A stretch of 64,000 bases of DNA from an uncultured Methanobrevibacter sp. (GTDB taxonomy: Archaea; Methanobacteriota; Methanobacteria; Methanobacteriales; Methanobacteriaceae): assembly GCF_934746965.1 (NCBI RefSeq), contig NZ_CAKVFS010000001.1:62001-126000 (forward strand), in the 5' to 3' direction. Below, one piece after another: positions 17,369 to 26,745 of this stretch (positions are counted from its first letter, which is position 1; each line of letters begins with the position of its first letter). Position numbers and translations under genes: made by a program. The notes beneath the pieces were generated by a model. That model was not told the DNA's origin, ran no database searches, and saw only the letters and a program-made list of their open reading frames with translations.

Positions 17369-19510
17369 TTATTCCTCTTTTAATTTTTCCATTCCATTTT
17401 TTAAGAAATTGTATATTGATTTTGCTCCTATTAGTTCATTAGGACAATCCCAGTTAGATGGGTATAATATAAAGGGTTTAGTTTGAGTTCCACCAAGCCC
17501 TCCATGACTTCCAATTAATTCTTCAAATGCACAGATATCTCCACTTTCAGGGTCATAAAAACTGTTTACAAGAATATCTGGCATATGTTTAAATGTATTG
17601 TGTCTTTTAAGGTGTCTTGCAGCATTTTCACCAAAATTAGCTAGTGGATTTTCTCCAGTTATTTCATCATTTTCTAAATAATAAATTCCATTTTCTCCAA
17701 TAACCATTCCACCATTAGTTATTGATTCAACTAATATGAATCCAATTCCAGGATGTTTTACAAGTCCAGGAATTAAGTCAGGGAATAATGTTATTATTTC
17801 TTCATAGGTTAATCTATTTTGCCATTGTGTTAAATAAATTAAACCTAAATTTCCAGAACCTAAAACGATTAATTCAGAGTCAGATGCTTTTTTAGTAGTA
17901 TGTTGTGATGCTTCATGCCCTTTTATGTAATCTAAGCTATCATTATATTTTTTTCTAAGATTTTGTATTTGTTTATTTCCATATATTTCATCAATTTTGA
18001 AAAAATCCATACTTTTTTCTTTTAAGTTTTGTAAGGATTCATGTTCATTAAATAAATCATAGTCTTTTATACTATCTACTTTTTCTTTTATATTTTCAAT
18101 AGATTCATTTTTAGGAATATATGAGTTTTTAAAGTGGTCTAAATCTTCGTCTATTTGTAATGATTTCATATCTTCTGGAAGGAATCTTCTTACAAAGTTA
18201 CCTAATGTTATTCCATATCGTTGTTTAAATGTAGCTCCATTTCCCTGTCCATGGTCTGAAAGTATTACAAATTCATATGGTCTTTTAGAGATACTTGCTG
18301 CATTTTGTAAACGATTAATTTCTAAATCTATATCTTCTAAAACATCCCACACATCGTTATCTCGTATTCCTGAGTGGTGAGCTACTTCATCATACCCTAC
18401 GTAAGTTGCATATGCTGCATTTATTTCTCCATTAAGCATATCTCCAACTAATGTTTCAGTTACTACTTCTCTTAAAAATACATTTCCTCCAGCTCTTAGA
18501 GTAGCATATACAATTCCTCTGTGCATTCTGGGATGTATATCCTTAACTTTGTGAACTATTTGAGATTTTAACTCTTTAAGAATATCCCATAAAAATAATA
18601 CAAATACTCTTTGAAAGCTGTAAGAAGTGGTAAATACGGAATACCAGGTTTTATTGTATAATTTTTTAAGTTCTATAATTTTAGATGAAGTAAATATAAA
18701 ATCGTCACTATCTCCACTAAACATATTAGCTCTACTGGCTCCTTTATTACTTAATAAACCATTACCGTTAGATACACTTTTTTCAATTATTGGAGCATGT
18801 GAAAAATTTGAGGAAACTATAATTTTATTGTTATTTTCTTTTTCAACCCATCTGTAAGCAATTATATTTTCATTGTTTCCATGTAAAATTCCTGCTTGAC
18901 TAGCTCCAGTTTGGCTTGAAAGATCTGTTTCCCATCCTTTTAGGCAGTGTGTTTTATTTTCAATCCATTTTTTTAGTGTGGGCATGTGTCCATTTTGAAT
19001 AGCTTCTTCTAAGATTTCTTTAGCTAATCCATCAATTTCAAGCATTATTAATCCAGGATATTTTCGTTTAACTATTTTTTTATTGTTAATTTTTTTGGAA
19101 AGTCTTTGTATAATATAATTGTTGTAAAAATCAATATTTGTTAAGTTAAATATGAGTGTAGTAACTATATTTGTAATTAATGTAGCAATTAATGCATCTC
19201 CTAAGCTTATTTTAACATTTGGTAAAATATAGCCTACTGCGTAAAACATAAGTCCATTTAAAAAAAGAGCACCTATTCCAAATGTTACAATAAAAAATCT
19301 CATCAGTATTCTGGTAAAAATAGGCCATAGCAATGCATTTATGAAGGTTAGTAAAACTATTATAACTATCGCATTTGTCCAGTGCCCTATAACAAAATCT
19401 TTGTTAATTCTGGACATAGCTATGATTATTAATATGTTTGTTATTCCAATTATTATTGGAGTTATAATGGTCTTAGCTTTATTGATGTTGGTGGTATTAG
19501 TTTTTCCCAT
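17369..19510 (-). CDS. membrane phosphodiesterase/alkaline-phosphatase-fold protein with N-terminal 4-TM domain
   Basis: A 713-residue two-part protein. Residues about 10-130 hold four hydrophobic segments resembling the four-helix holin-IV-like domain. The remainder is a type I phosphodiesterase/nucleotide pyrophosphatase fold: LEIDGLAKEILEEA (metal Asp), GYDEVAHHSGI, VILSDHGQGNG and GSHGG motifs are visible. It should hydrolyse phosphoesters at the membrane, but the substrate is unknown. It lies between a metallophosphoesterase gene and cbiE on one strand with gaps of 6 bases and 1 base, so all three are likely one transcript. Confidence 0.8.
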   Translation of the reverse strand: MGKTNTTNINKAKTIITPIIIGITNILIIIAMSRINKDFVIGHWTNAIVIIVLLTFINALLWPIFTRILMRFFIVTFGIGALFLNGLMFYAVGYILPNVKISLGDALIATLITNIVTTLIFNLTNIDFYNNYIIQRLSKKINNKKIVKRKYPGLIMLEIDGLAKEILEEAIQNGHMPTLKKWIENKTHCLKGWETDLSSQTGASQAGILHGNNENIIAYRWVEKENNNKIIVSSNFSHAPIIEKSVSNGNGLLSNKGASRANMFSGDSDDFIFTSSKIIELKKLYNKTWYSVFTTSYSFQRVFVLFLWDILKELKSQIVHKVKDIHPRMHRGIVYATLRAGGNVFLREVVTETLVGDMLNGEINAAYATYVGYDEVAHHSGIRDNDVWDVLEDIDLEINRLQNAASISKRPYEFVILSDHGQGNGATFKQRYGITLGNFVRRFLPEDMKSLQIDEDLDHFKNSYIPKNESIENIKEKVDSIKDYDLFNEHESLQNLKEKSMDFFKIDEIYGNKQIQNLRKKYNDSLDYIKGHEASQHTTKKASDSELIVLGSGNLGLIYLTQWQNRLTYEEIITLFPDLIPGLVKHPGIGFILVESITNGGMVIGENGIYYLENDEITGENPLANFGENAARHLKRHNTFKHMPDILVNSFYDPESGDICAFEELIGSHGGLGGTQTKPFILYPSNWDCPNELIGAKSIYNFLKNGMEKLKEE

Positions 19511-19516
19511 AGTAAT

Positions 19517-20404
19517 CTATTCAATTTTTATTTTTTGTTTTTCGCGACTTTTTAGGTTGAATTGAGTTATTTCAGGTTTACAGTTTATTCTCATCCAGAA
19601 CATATTTGTTCCAAGTCCTCTGCTGGTGTATTGAATCATATTATTAACTTTATATTTTCCAACAGGGTATTTAGTTGATTTTGGACCTCTGAATGGTGTA
19701 ATATTAGTTCCTGGAATGATAAATTGCCCTCCATGTGAATGTCCAGAGATTTGTAGTCCGAATCTTTTAGTTTCACTGGATATTTTAGCAAAATCTGGTT
19801 CATGTGCAAGTAAAATAGCTGGACCTTCTTGTGGTAATTTATTTAAAACACAGTTTAAATCATCAGCACCAACAGTATAACTGTCTACTCCACCAATATT
19901 CAGTAATTTTTCTTCATTGTCTTTTTTTCCACTTTTTTTAAGCGTGTAAACATCATTACTTAAATCTTTAACATTGGCTTTTTTTAGTATGTTTCTTATT
20001 TCTTTAGCTCCAAGCCAATGATCATGATTTCCTAAAACTGCTAATTTTGAATCTTTTGCTTTTAATTTTTTAAAAGAATTTTTCAGGTCTTCTTCATATC
20101 CTTCTAAAATATATGAAACATAATCTCCAGTTAATGTTATCATATCTGGTTTTAAAGTGTTTACATAATCAACAACTCCATCTAAATACTCTGGAGTTAA
20201 CCATTGTCCAATGTGGATGTCTGTTAAATTAACAATTTTATAATTATTAAATGCTAAGTCTAAATTATTTAATTCAATATCTACATTAACAAGGTCAAAG
20301 TATTCTTTACTAAATTCTGTTCCAAAGCTTATTTCTCTTGATTGAGTCATAAATTCCTGTAAACCTTGACGAACTTTTAGAACAGAAGGTTTGTTGTTGT
20401 CCAT
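19517..20404 (-). CDS. calcineurin-like metallophosphoesterase
   Basis: A 295-residue protein of the YkuE/YaeI-like metallophosphoesterase group. The metal-binding motifs occur in order: LTDIHIGQ, LTGDYVS, GNHDHW, LLAHEPDF and SGHSHGGQ. No transmembrane segment is evident, although the bacterial relatives are often membrane-attached and act on lipid-linked phosphates. It is first in a run with the membrane phosphodiesterase and cbiE. The ATG at 20404 follows AAGTGA. Substrate not known. Confidence 0.88.
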   Translation of the reverse strand: MDNNKPSVLKVRQGLQEFMTQSREISFGTEFSKEYFDLVNVDIELNNLDLAFNNYKIVNLTDIHIGQWLTPEYLDGVVDYVNTLKPDMITLTGDYVSYILEGYEEDLKNSFKKLKAKDSKLAVLGNHDHWLGAKEIRNILKKANVKDLSNDVYTLKKSGKKDNEEKLLNIGGVDSYTVGADDLNCVLNKLPQEGPAILLAHEPDFAKISSETKRFGLQISGHSHGGQFIIPGTNITPFRGPKSTKYPVGKYKVNNMIQYTSRGLGTNMFWMRINCKPEITQFNLKSREKQKIKIE

Positions 20405-20497
20405 TTTATTTCACTTATATTTTTTTAATTTTGTATTAAGTTTTATATAATTTAAAACTTAAATATATAAGTAATTATTTATTTTTATTGTGATATT

Positions 20498-21688
20498 ATG
20501 CTTCAAATTGCAGTTACTGGAAAACCAAATGTTGGAAAATCTTCATTCTTTAACTCTGCAACTTCTTCAAGTGTAGAAATGGCTAACTATCCATTTACTA
20601 CTATTGATGCTAATAAAGCTGTTGCTCATGTTATTAGTGAATGTCCTTGTAAAGAATTAAATGTTACTTGTAATCCTAGAAATTCCATATGTATTGATGG
20701 AAAAAGATTACTGCCTGTTGAATTAATAGATGTTGCAGGACTTGTTCCTGGAGCTCATGAAGGTAAAGGATTAGGTAATCAGTTTTTAGATGATTTAATG
20801 CAGGCTAAAGTTCTTATTCATGTTATTGATGCTTCAGGTTCTACTGATGCTGAAGGTCAAAGTGTAGAACCTGGTTCTCATGATCCTTTAGATGATATTG
20901 AATTTCTAGAAGATGAAATAGTAATGTGGATGTATGGAATTCTTAATAGGAATTGGGTTAGACTTGTACGTAAAATTGAAGCTGAAAAATTAGATATTGC
21001 TAAAGTTATTTTTGACCAATTATCTGGTACTGGAATAAGCTTGGAGGATATTATTGAAGCTAAAAGAAAAGTTAATCCAGATTATACTAAATGGGAAAAA
21101 GAAGATTTCATGGAACTTATACGTAATATATTACATATAGCTAAACCAATGCTTATTGTAGCTAATAAAGCAGATTTACCAACTGCTGAAGAAAATATTA
21201 AAAGAATGCAGGAAAAATATCCTTATGTTATACCAGCATCTGCAGAATCTGAGATAGCATTAGTTAGAGCAGCTGAAGCAGGTTTGATTAGTTATACTCC
21301 TGGTGATTCAGATTTTGAAATTTTAGAAAAAGATAAATTATCTGATAATCAAATTAAAGCTTTGGAATATATTAGAACAAATATTTTAGAGAAATATGGT
21401 GGAACAGGTATTCAAACAGCATTAAATGAAGCTGTATTTGGTTTACTTAATATGATTGTAGTTTATCCAGTTCAAGATGAACATAAATACACTGATCAAA
21501 AAGGAAATGTTTTGCCTGATGGAATTTTAGTACCTAAAGGTGCGGTTCCTAAAGAATTGGCTTATCTTGTTCATTCAGATATTGGTGATAACTTCATGCA
21601 TGCAGTAGATGCACGTAAAAACATGAGAATTGCTGCAAATTATGAATTACAAGATAAAGATGTTATAAGTATTGTTACAAGAGGATAA
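20498..21688 (+). CDS. YchF/Obg-family GTPase, archaeal type
   Basis: A 396-residue TRAFAC GTPase with G1 GKPNVGKS at 8-15, the G2 segment PFTTID, G3 DVAGLVPGAHEGKGLG, G4 NKAD and a C-terminal TGS domain. Bacterial YchF prefers ATP because its G4 reads NxxE. Here NKAD is intact, so GTP specificity is expected, as in the archaeal branch (MJ1332-like). The family is thought to act on ribosomes. It is divergent from the metallophosphoesterase gene. Confidence 0.88.
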   Translation: MLQIAVTGKPNVGKSSFFNSATSSSVEMANYPFTTIDANKAVAHVISECPCKELNVTCNPRNSICIDGKRLLPVELIDVAGLVPGAHEGKGLGNQFLDDLMQAKVLIHVIDASGSTDAEGQSVEPGSHDPLDDIEFLEDEIVMWMYGILNRNWVRLVRKIEAEKLDIAKVIFDQLSGTGISLEDIIEAKRKVNPDYTKWEKEDFMELIRNILHIAKPMLIVANKADLPTAEENIKRMQEKYPYVIPASAESEIALVRAAEAGLISYTPGDSDFEILEKDKLSDNQIKALEYIRTNILEKYGGTGIQTALNEAVFGLLNMIVVYPVQDEHKYTDQKGNVLPDGILVPKGAVPKELAYLVHSDIGDNFMHAVDARKNMRIAANYELQDKDVISIVTRG

Positions 21689-21757
21689 TCACCTCTCCAT
21701 GCAATATTTTATGTATAAATCTCTTTTTTAATATTTTCTAATTGTGATGAGGTTAAA

Positions 21758-22042
21758 ATGGATGAAAAAAAAGTAAATCTTGAAAAATCTTTTGCTAAAA
21801 AATTAGGAATGGGAACCACAGCTAAGAGAATATTTCAAGATTTAGATGATGAATTAAATGTGTTAATATTAAATTTTAAAGATGTTGAATTTATTAGTAG
21901 ATTATTTGCTCAAGAATATGTCTATCAAAAAAATAATTCACATGTTTCTATTAAAGAAGAAAACATGTCAGAGTTTATTAAAGAATTATTGAATGTTGTT
22001 GAAGAAGATTATATTGAAACATATGGTGTAAAAAATATATAG
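21758..22042 (+). CDS. small STAS-like (DUF4325-type) protein
   Basis: A 94-residue soluble protein. The central stretch LNVLILNFKDVEFISRLFAQ resembles the STAS-like DUF4325 core, where a hydrophobic strand ends in an Asp/Val turn followed by a Ser-containing helix. GATGAGGT provides a good ribosome site before the ATG. It follows the GTPase gene by about 70 bases on the same strand. DUF4325 proteins often accompany signalling ATPases, but none is adjacent here, so the role is unknown. Confidence 0.6.
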   Translation: MDEKKVNLEKSFAKKLGMGTTAKRIFQDLDDELNVLILNFKDVEFISRLFAQEYVYQKNNSHVSIKEENMSEFIKELLNVVEEDYIETYGVKNI

Positions 22043-22080
22043 TTTATTTTAATATTAATGGGCTAACTGGGAAATAAACT
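22041..22080. terminator. hairpin between convergent genes
   Basis: AGTTTATTT (22041-22049) and AAATAAACT (22072-22080) are perfect inverted repeats with a 22-base loop. They overlap the stop codon of the STAS-like gene and face the end of the convergent redox-protein gene. Confidence 0.45.
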
Positions 22081-22107
22081 GATATTTTTAGTTTAATAAA
22101 AGAATAG

Positions 22108-22503
22108 CTATTTCAATAACTTTATTACTTCATTAGCTGCATAAACACAGCAGTCAACACATGGAGATTTATCTTCTCCGTTTTTTGAAATTACACCACA
22201 TTGAACTGATCCATATTCTTTTTTAAAAGCATCATATAATTTTTTAGCATCTAATTTTACTTTAATTTCATCATCTTCTAAAAATCCCAATGCCATTAAT
22301 GCTCCAGTTAATGCACCACATGTTCCTTCATCAAAAGTACCTCCAATACCTCCTGAAAAACCACTGGCTAATGTGCATAATCTGGCTTGACTCATTGGAT
22401 GGTTGGCTACTTCACAAAGTCCCATGAGAGTTGATTGGGAACAGCTTTTAAAAACACGGTATTGTCTAATTTTTTCTTCTGCTAATTTTGAATCTAAATT
22501 CAT
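22108..22503 (-). CDS. C_GCAxxG_C_C-family redox-type protein
   Basis: A 131-residue protein rich in spaced cysteines: CSQST, LCTLASGFSGGIGGTFDEGTC, CGVISKN and CVDCCVYAA. The glycine-rich Cys motif and C-terminal CxxCC pattern match the C_GCAxxG_C_C family of putative redox or metal-binding proteins. No export signal is present. GAGGAATA precedes the ATG at 22503. It follows the PepSY-type surface protein gene at 42 bases on the same strand, so the two may be one transcript. Partner and substrate unknown. Confidence 0.85.
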   Translation of the reverse strand: MNLDSKLAEEKIRQYRVFKSCSQSTLMGLCEVANHPMSQARLCTLASGFSGGIGGTFDEGTCGALTGALMALGFLEDDEIKVKLDAKKLYDAFKKEYGSVQCGVISKNGEDKSPCVDCCVYAANEVIKLLK

Positions 22504-22545
22504 ATTATTCCTCTACAAAAAGATAATATTGGGGGTTGGATACCC

Positions 22546-23505
22546 CTACATTTCCATATAATATTCATATCTTGGGTCAAAATCACCCATGGTGTCTGAA
22601 TTTAAATTAGGGGACATATCTTCTTCAGGTTCTTCTTCAGGTATTTCAAAACTATTTGTATTCATGTTTCCAGTTTGTGAATCAACAGTTATTGTTCCTG
22701 CATCATGACCTTCATTATCTACAATATTGAAAACATATACTCCACCATTATTACTTACACCACTTATAACACAATTGGTGCCTTGTAAATAGTCATTTAC
22801 CATTTGCTCACATTCTTGTTGTGTAAGACTTTCTTCGTCAAGATTATTGTCTTCACTTGTATTTTCCAAGTTTTGGTTTGAGTTTATGTCATTGTTAAAG
22901 TCGAAATTATTATCTATAAGTGTATTGGTTTCGTTAATTGTAGTGGAGATTGCAGTAGTATAATTGTCAATATTAATTTCAGTATTATTTACTATAATCA
23001 TAAGTCCAATCATAATGTTGAAATCTTTATCTTTGTCTAGATGTTTTTGCCCTACTCCCATAACTCCGTGGTTTCTTTCAGATGGGTGACCATTACTGAA
23101 AATTACACTGTTTGCCATTTTAAGTACTAATTTTTGATCAGGAGCACCAACACAAATTCCCTCTTTTCCATTAGTTACTAAGATGTTTGTAGTATCATTT
23201 TGAGTAAATGCAACAGATTGAGGTGGTTGGTCGGTTAAGGATACAATTTTTGCGCCTTGTAATCCATTTAAGAAATTAACCATTGATTGGTTATCTTTGA
23301 AGGTTTGGATTGTTATTCCATAAGTGTTTTCTTTAAATCCATTTTGTATTTGTATAAAATCAGCATCTTGAGGAACATTTATTTTTAGTCCGTCAAATGT
23401 ATTTTGTTTCATATCTCCATCACTATTGATTACAGTAGCTCCAACACAGGTTATGGTAATAAGTATTGCAGCTATTGAAAGAATAATTGCAACATTTTTA
23501 TTCAT
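22546..23505 (-). CDS. secreted or membrane-anchored protein with C-terminal PepSY-like domain
   Basis: A 319-residue protein with an N-terminal hydrophobic signal or anchor (residues 4-23), an unrecognised globular region (about 30-180), an Asn/Asp-rich low-complexity linker (about 190-225), and a segment (about 226-285) resembling a PepSY domain (LTQQECEQMVNDYLQ then YVFNIVDNEG and ITVDSQTGNM). The acidic tail ends DPRYEYYMEM. AGGAGAT precedes the ATG. It probably faces the cell exterior. Function unknown. Confidence 0.7.
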   Translation of the reverse strand: MNKNVAIILSIAAILITITCVGATVINSDGDMKQNTFDGLKINVPQDADFIQIQNGFKENTYGITIQTFKDNQSMVNFLNGLQGAKIVSLTDQPPQSVAFTQNDTTNILVTNGKEGICVGAPDQKLVLKMANSVIFSNGHPSERNHGVMGVGQKHLDKDKDFNIMIGLMIIVNNTEINIDNYTTAISTTINETNTLIDNNFDFNNDINSNQNLENTSEDNNLDEESLTQQECEQMVNDYLQGTNCVISGVSNNGGVYVFNIVDNEGHDAGTITVDSQTGNMNTNSFEIPEEEPEEDMSPNLNSDTMGDFDPRYEYYMEM

Positions 23506-23640
23506 TTTATCTCCTTATTTTTATTTAACATAATTTGTATACTTTAGTTATTATATTGTTTATATTATTAAATCTTTAAGTTTTATAAATTAAGAAAATT
23601 TAATATTATTATATAAAAAATTTATTTGATAGGTGAAAAA

Positions 23641-24708
23641 ATGCATCCAAGACCAAGTCCAATAGCTGCATCTCTTTATACTTTGAGAGATATGAATGTT
23701 GATGTTATTATTATGCATGGGCCTCATGGCTGTTGTTTTAGAACTGGCAGACTTTTAGAAAGTGATGGTGTACGTGTTTTAACTACTGCAATGGCTGAAA
23801 ATGATTTTATTTTGGGAGCTAGTGAAAAACTAGAAAATACTTTAAAAGAAGCTTATGACATGTTTAAACCAGATTTTATTGGTGTTGTAGGTACTTGTGC
23901 TAGTATGATTATTGGTGAAGACTTAAAAGAAGCAATAGCTAATGCTGATTTAGATTGTACAGTTATTCCTGTTGAATCTCATGGAGGATTTGGTGAAGGG
24001 GATAATACCGAAGGTGCAATAATGGTTTTAGATTCTGCTGTTGAATATGGCGTAATTCCAAGAGATGAAGCAGATCGTCAAATTGAAATGCTTAAAAAAG
24101 CTACTGAAATAGAAAAAACTAGGGGGATGGCTCAGGGCAAATATATTCAACCTAATTTTGGAGATAATAAAGAAGAAGTAGCAAAAAAAGTTATTAATGC
24201 TTTAAAAAATAATAAAAAGGTTGCTTTTGTGTTAAATGCTAAAAAAGAAACTTCTTATTTATTTGCAGATATTTTAAACTTTGATTATCGTGAAATTAAT
24301 CCAGATAATAAACCAATAATTATAGCTAATTTAGATGAAAATACTGGTCTTTCAAGAATTAGAAATCATGCAGTTAATATTAAACAGGAATTAAAAGAAG
24401 ATATTGATTATATTACTGGAGGATTAGATGAATATCCTGTAACTGGTAAGATTGCTGGAGATTATTTAAAAGAACATCCTATTGATTTATATGTTGTATG
24501 TGGTGTTCCTCATGCGTTTCCTGTTGAAGAAATTAAAGGTGAATCTATAGCTGTTACAGATGGCCCTCGTTTAGTTGAACCATTAAGAGATTTAGGTTAT
24601 GATAATGTAGTTGCAGAACTTGATGCTCACTCAAAAACTTTAGGAACTGATGAAATTGTTTTTTCTGATTTTGGAGGAATGATCAGATCAGCTATTAACT
24701 GGAAGTAA
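23641..24708 (+). CDS. cfbD: Ni-sirohydrochlorin a,c-diamide reductive cyclase catalytic subunit
   Basis: This is a nitrogenase-like NifD-family subunit (355 residues) of the F430 pathway. With the CfbC iron protein it reduces and cyclises Ni-sirohydrochlorin a,c-diamide on the way to the methyl-coenzyme M reductase cofactor. The N-terminus MHPRPSPIAASLYTLRD, the cluster-binding cysteines in HGPHGCCFRTG and GTCASMIIGED, and VCGVPHAFPVE are characteristic. I chose ATG 23641, 4 bases after AGGTGA, over the TTG at 23626 upstream of that site. It heads a run with hisH and a PurM-like gene. It is a marker that the host is a methanogen or a close relative. Confidence 0.92.
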   Translation: MHPRPSPIAASLYTLRDMNVDVIIMHGPHGCCFRTGRLLESDGVRVLTTAMAENDFILGASEKLENTLKEAYDMFKPDFIGVVGTCASMIIGEDLKEAIANADLDCTVIPVESHGGFGEGDNTEGAIMVLDSAVEYGVIPRDEADRQIEMLKKATEIEKTRGMAQGKYIQPNFGDNKEEVAKKVINALKNNKKVAFVLNAKKETSYLFADILNFDYREINPDNKPIIIANLDENTGLSRIRNHAVNIKQELKEDIDYITGGLDEYPVTGKIAGDYLKEHPIDLYVVCGVPHAFPVEEIKGESIAVTDGPRLVEPLRDLGYDNVVAELDAHSKTLGTDEIVFSDFGGMIRSAINWK

Positions 24709-24713
24709 AGATT

Positions 24714-25310
24714 ATGATAACAATTATTGATTACAAAAGTGGGAATTTAAAAAGTATTTCTAATGGATTTAAAAAAATTGGATGTGATGTGGAAATTACA
24801 AGTGATGTGGAAAAAATAGCTAGTAGTGATTATCTGGTTCTTCCAGGTGTTGGGGCTTTTGGTAGTGCAATGGAAAATCTTTTAGAATTTAAAAAAGTAA
24901 TTCATGAACATGTCAGTGATGATAAACCATTTTTAGGAATTTGTTTAGGTCAGCAAGTTCTTATGGACTCAAGTGATGAAAGTCCAAATGTTGAAGGTTT
25001 AGGTTTATTTGGTGGGCATGCTAGTTATCTTCCAGAAGGACTTAAAATACCTCATATGGGTTGGAATAAGTTGAATGTTGTTAAAAAATGTCCGATTTTA
25101 GAAGATGTTAATAATGAATATTTTTACTTTGTTCACTCATATCATGTTGTGCCAGATGATGATGAAATAATTGCAGGAACTTGTAATTATGGAATTGATG
25201 TTGCTGCAGCATTAAGTAGGAATAATTTATTTTCAACACAATTTCACCCAGAAAAAAGTGGAATTGCAGGTTTAAAAATATTAAAAAATTTTACTAATTT
25301 GGAATTATAA
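24714..25310 (+). CDS. hisH: imidazole glycerol phosphate synthase, glutaminase subunit
   Basis: Class I glutamine amidotransferase (198 residues) that supplies ammonia to HisF in histidine synthesis. The oxyanion strand LPGVGAFGSAM, nucleophile motif GICLGQQ and C-terminal catalytic His/Glu in QFHPEKSG are present. It starts 5 bases after cfbD and no other his gene is in the window, so hisF must be elsewhere. That position in a tetrapyrrole and PurM-like gene run is a point of context, not evidence of a different function. Confidence 0.92.
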   Translation: MITIIDYKSGNLKSISNGFKKIGCDVEITSDVEKIASSDYLVLPGVGAFGSAMENLLEFKKVIHEHVSDDKPFLGICLGQQVLMDSSDESPNVEGLGLFGGHASYLPEGLKIPHMGWNKLNVVKKCPILEDVNNEYFYFVHSYHVVPDDDEIIAGTCNYGIDVAAALSRNNLFSTQFHPEKSGIAGLKILKNFTNLEL

Positions 25311-25328
25311 AGTAAGAGGTTGTATTTT

Positions 25329-26693
25329 ATGGATATTGAAGGTTTTGTAAGACAAAGAATTGGTGATTATAGTTATGAAGATTTAACTACTCTTTTAGCA
25401 AGTAGAATTAGGGAATACAAAGATTTATCTGAAGAAAATTCCTGTAAAATGGCTGAAGCAGTTATTGATGAAGTAAAAACTACTTTAGAGTTAAATTCTA
25501 TTGATGATGATTTTTTAAAGGAAATTGTTGATATTCCAAAAGCTGATGTAGCTATGGGAAAAATGGGTGTAGGTTCTCGTGGAGCTGGAGATTTTTTTGT
25601 TCATAGAAAAATAGCAGAAATAGTATCAAGTACAGACACTGCTTCCTTAGTAAACCCTTCTCAGCAGGATGATGGAGGAGTAGTTAAAGCACCAGTTAAA
25701 AATGATGAGGTATATGTAACCACTGCTGTAGATGGTATACACTCTCGTTTAAGTGATTATCCATTTTTAGGAGGATTTCATGTTACAAGAGCTACATTAA
25801 GAGATGTTTGTGTAATGGGAGCAGATCCTGTAGCTATTTTAAGTGATGTTCATTTAGCTGATGATGGGGATGTTGGTAAAATATTTGATTTTACTGCAGG
25901 TGTAGCAGCTGTATCTGAGCTTGTTGATGTTCCAATTGTTGCTGGAAGTACATTACGTGTAGGTGGAGACATGGTTTTAGGTGATAGGTTTGTTTCTGCT
26001 GTGGGAAGTGTTGGAGTTTCAGATTATCCACCAACTGCAAGAAAAGGAGCTACTGAAGGTGATGTAATTTTACTTACTGAAGGTTCTGGTGGAGGAACTA
26101 TTACAACAACTGCATTGTATAATGGATTTTTTGATGTAGTGTGGGATACATTAAATGTTAATTTTGTTCAAGCATCACATGCTCTCTTTGAAGCAGATTT
26201 AATTAAAGATATTCATGCAATGACTGATGTAACTAATGGTGGATTACGTGGAGATGCTCATGAAATATCTAATACAACAGGAGTAGGTTTAGAATTCTAT
26301 GAAAAAGAAATTCGTGACTGTGTGGCTCCAAAAGTATTAAACATGTTGGAAACATTGAACATTGATCCATTAGGTGTTTCAACTGATTCATTAATGTTAA
26401 TTGTACCTCCAGAAATAGTTGAAGATGTTAAAAAGGCAGTAAATAAATATAATGTTCCTATACGTGAAATTGGTAAAGTAGATAATTCTGGTGAACCGAA
26501 TTTAATTAAAGAAGATGGAAATATTGAAAAATTAGTTCCATTATTTAGGGAAGCTGCTTATACTAAAGTTAAGAAGTTTGTTGGGGATACAACTCCTGAA
26601 GACTTTGAAATAATGAAACAAAAAGTCCAAAAAGCTTGTGATGAATCAATACTTAAAAAAGAAAAAGTGGTAAAACACGTTCGTGAAAATTAA
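25329..26693 (+). CDS. AIR-synthase (PurM)-superfamily protein
   Basis: A 454-residue protein of the PurM/SelD/HypE/ThiL ATP-binding superfamily. Its N-terminal half carries DDGGVV and YVTTAVDGIHSRLSDYPF, with repeated acidic metal-ATP motifs such as MGADPVAILSDVHLADDG. The C-terminal half has TDVTNGGLRGDAHE and STDSLMLIVPP. An extra helical N-terminal segment of about 90 residues sets it apart from PurM itself. Methanogens carry several such proteins tied to cofactor or hydrogenase maturation; which one this is I cannot decide. AGAGGT precedes ATG 25329. It follows hisH by 18 bases. Confidence 0.8.
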   Translation: MDIEGFVRQRIGDYSYEDLTTLLASRIREYKDLSEENSCKMAEAVIDEVKTTLELNSIDDDFLKEIVDIPKADVAMGKMGVGSRGAGDFFVHRKIAEIVSSTDTASLVNPSQQDDGGVVKAPVKNDEVYVTTAVDGIHSRLSDYPFLGGFHVTRATLRDVCVMGADPVAILSDVHLADDGDVGKIFDFTAGVAAVSELVDVPIVAGSTLRVGGDMVLGDRFVSAVGSVGVSDYPPTARKGATEGDVILLTEGSGGGTITTTALYNGFFDVVWDTLNVNFVQASHALFEADLIKDIHAMTDVTNGGLRGDAHEISNTTGVGLEFYEKEIRDCVAPKVLNMLETLNIDPLGVSTDSLMLIVPPEIVEDVKKAVNKYNVPIREIGKVDNSGEPNLIKEDGNIEKLVPLFREAAYTKVKKFVGDTTPEDFEIMKQKVQKACDESILKKEKVVKHVREN

Positions 26694-26745
26694 TATTTTC
26701 ACATTTCTTTAAATTTTATCTATTTTTTATTATAATCCTTATATC

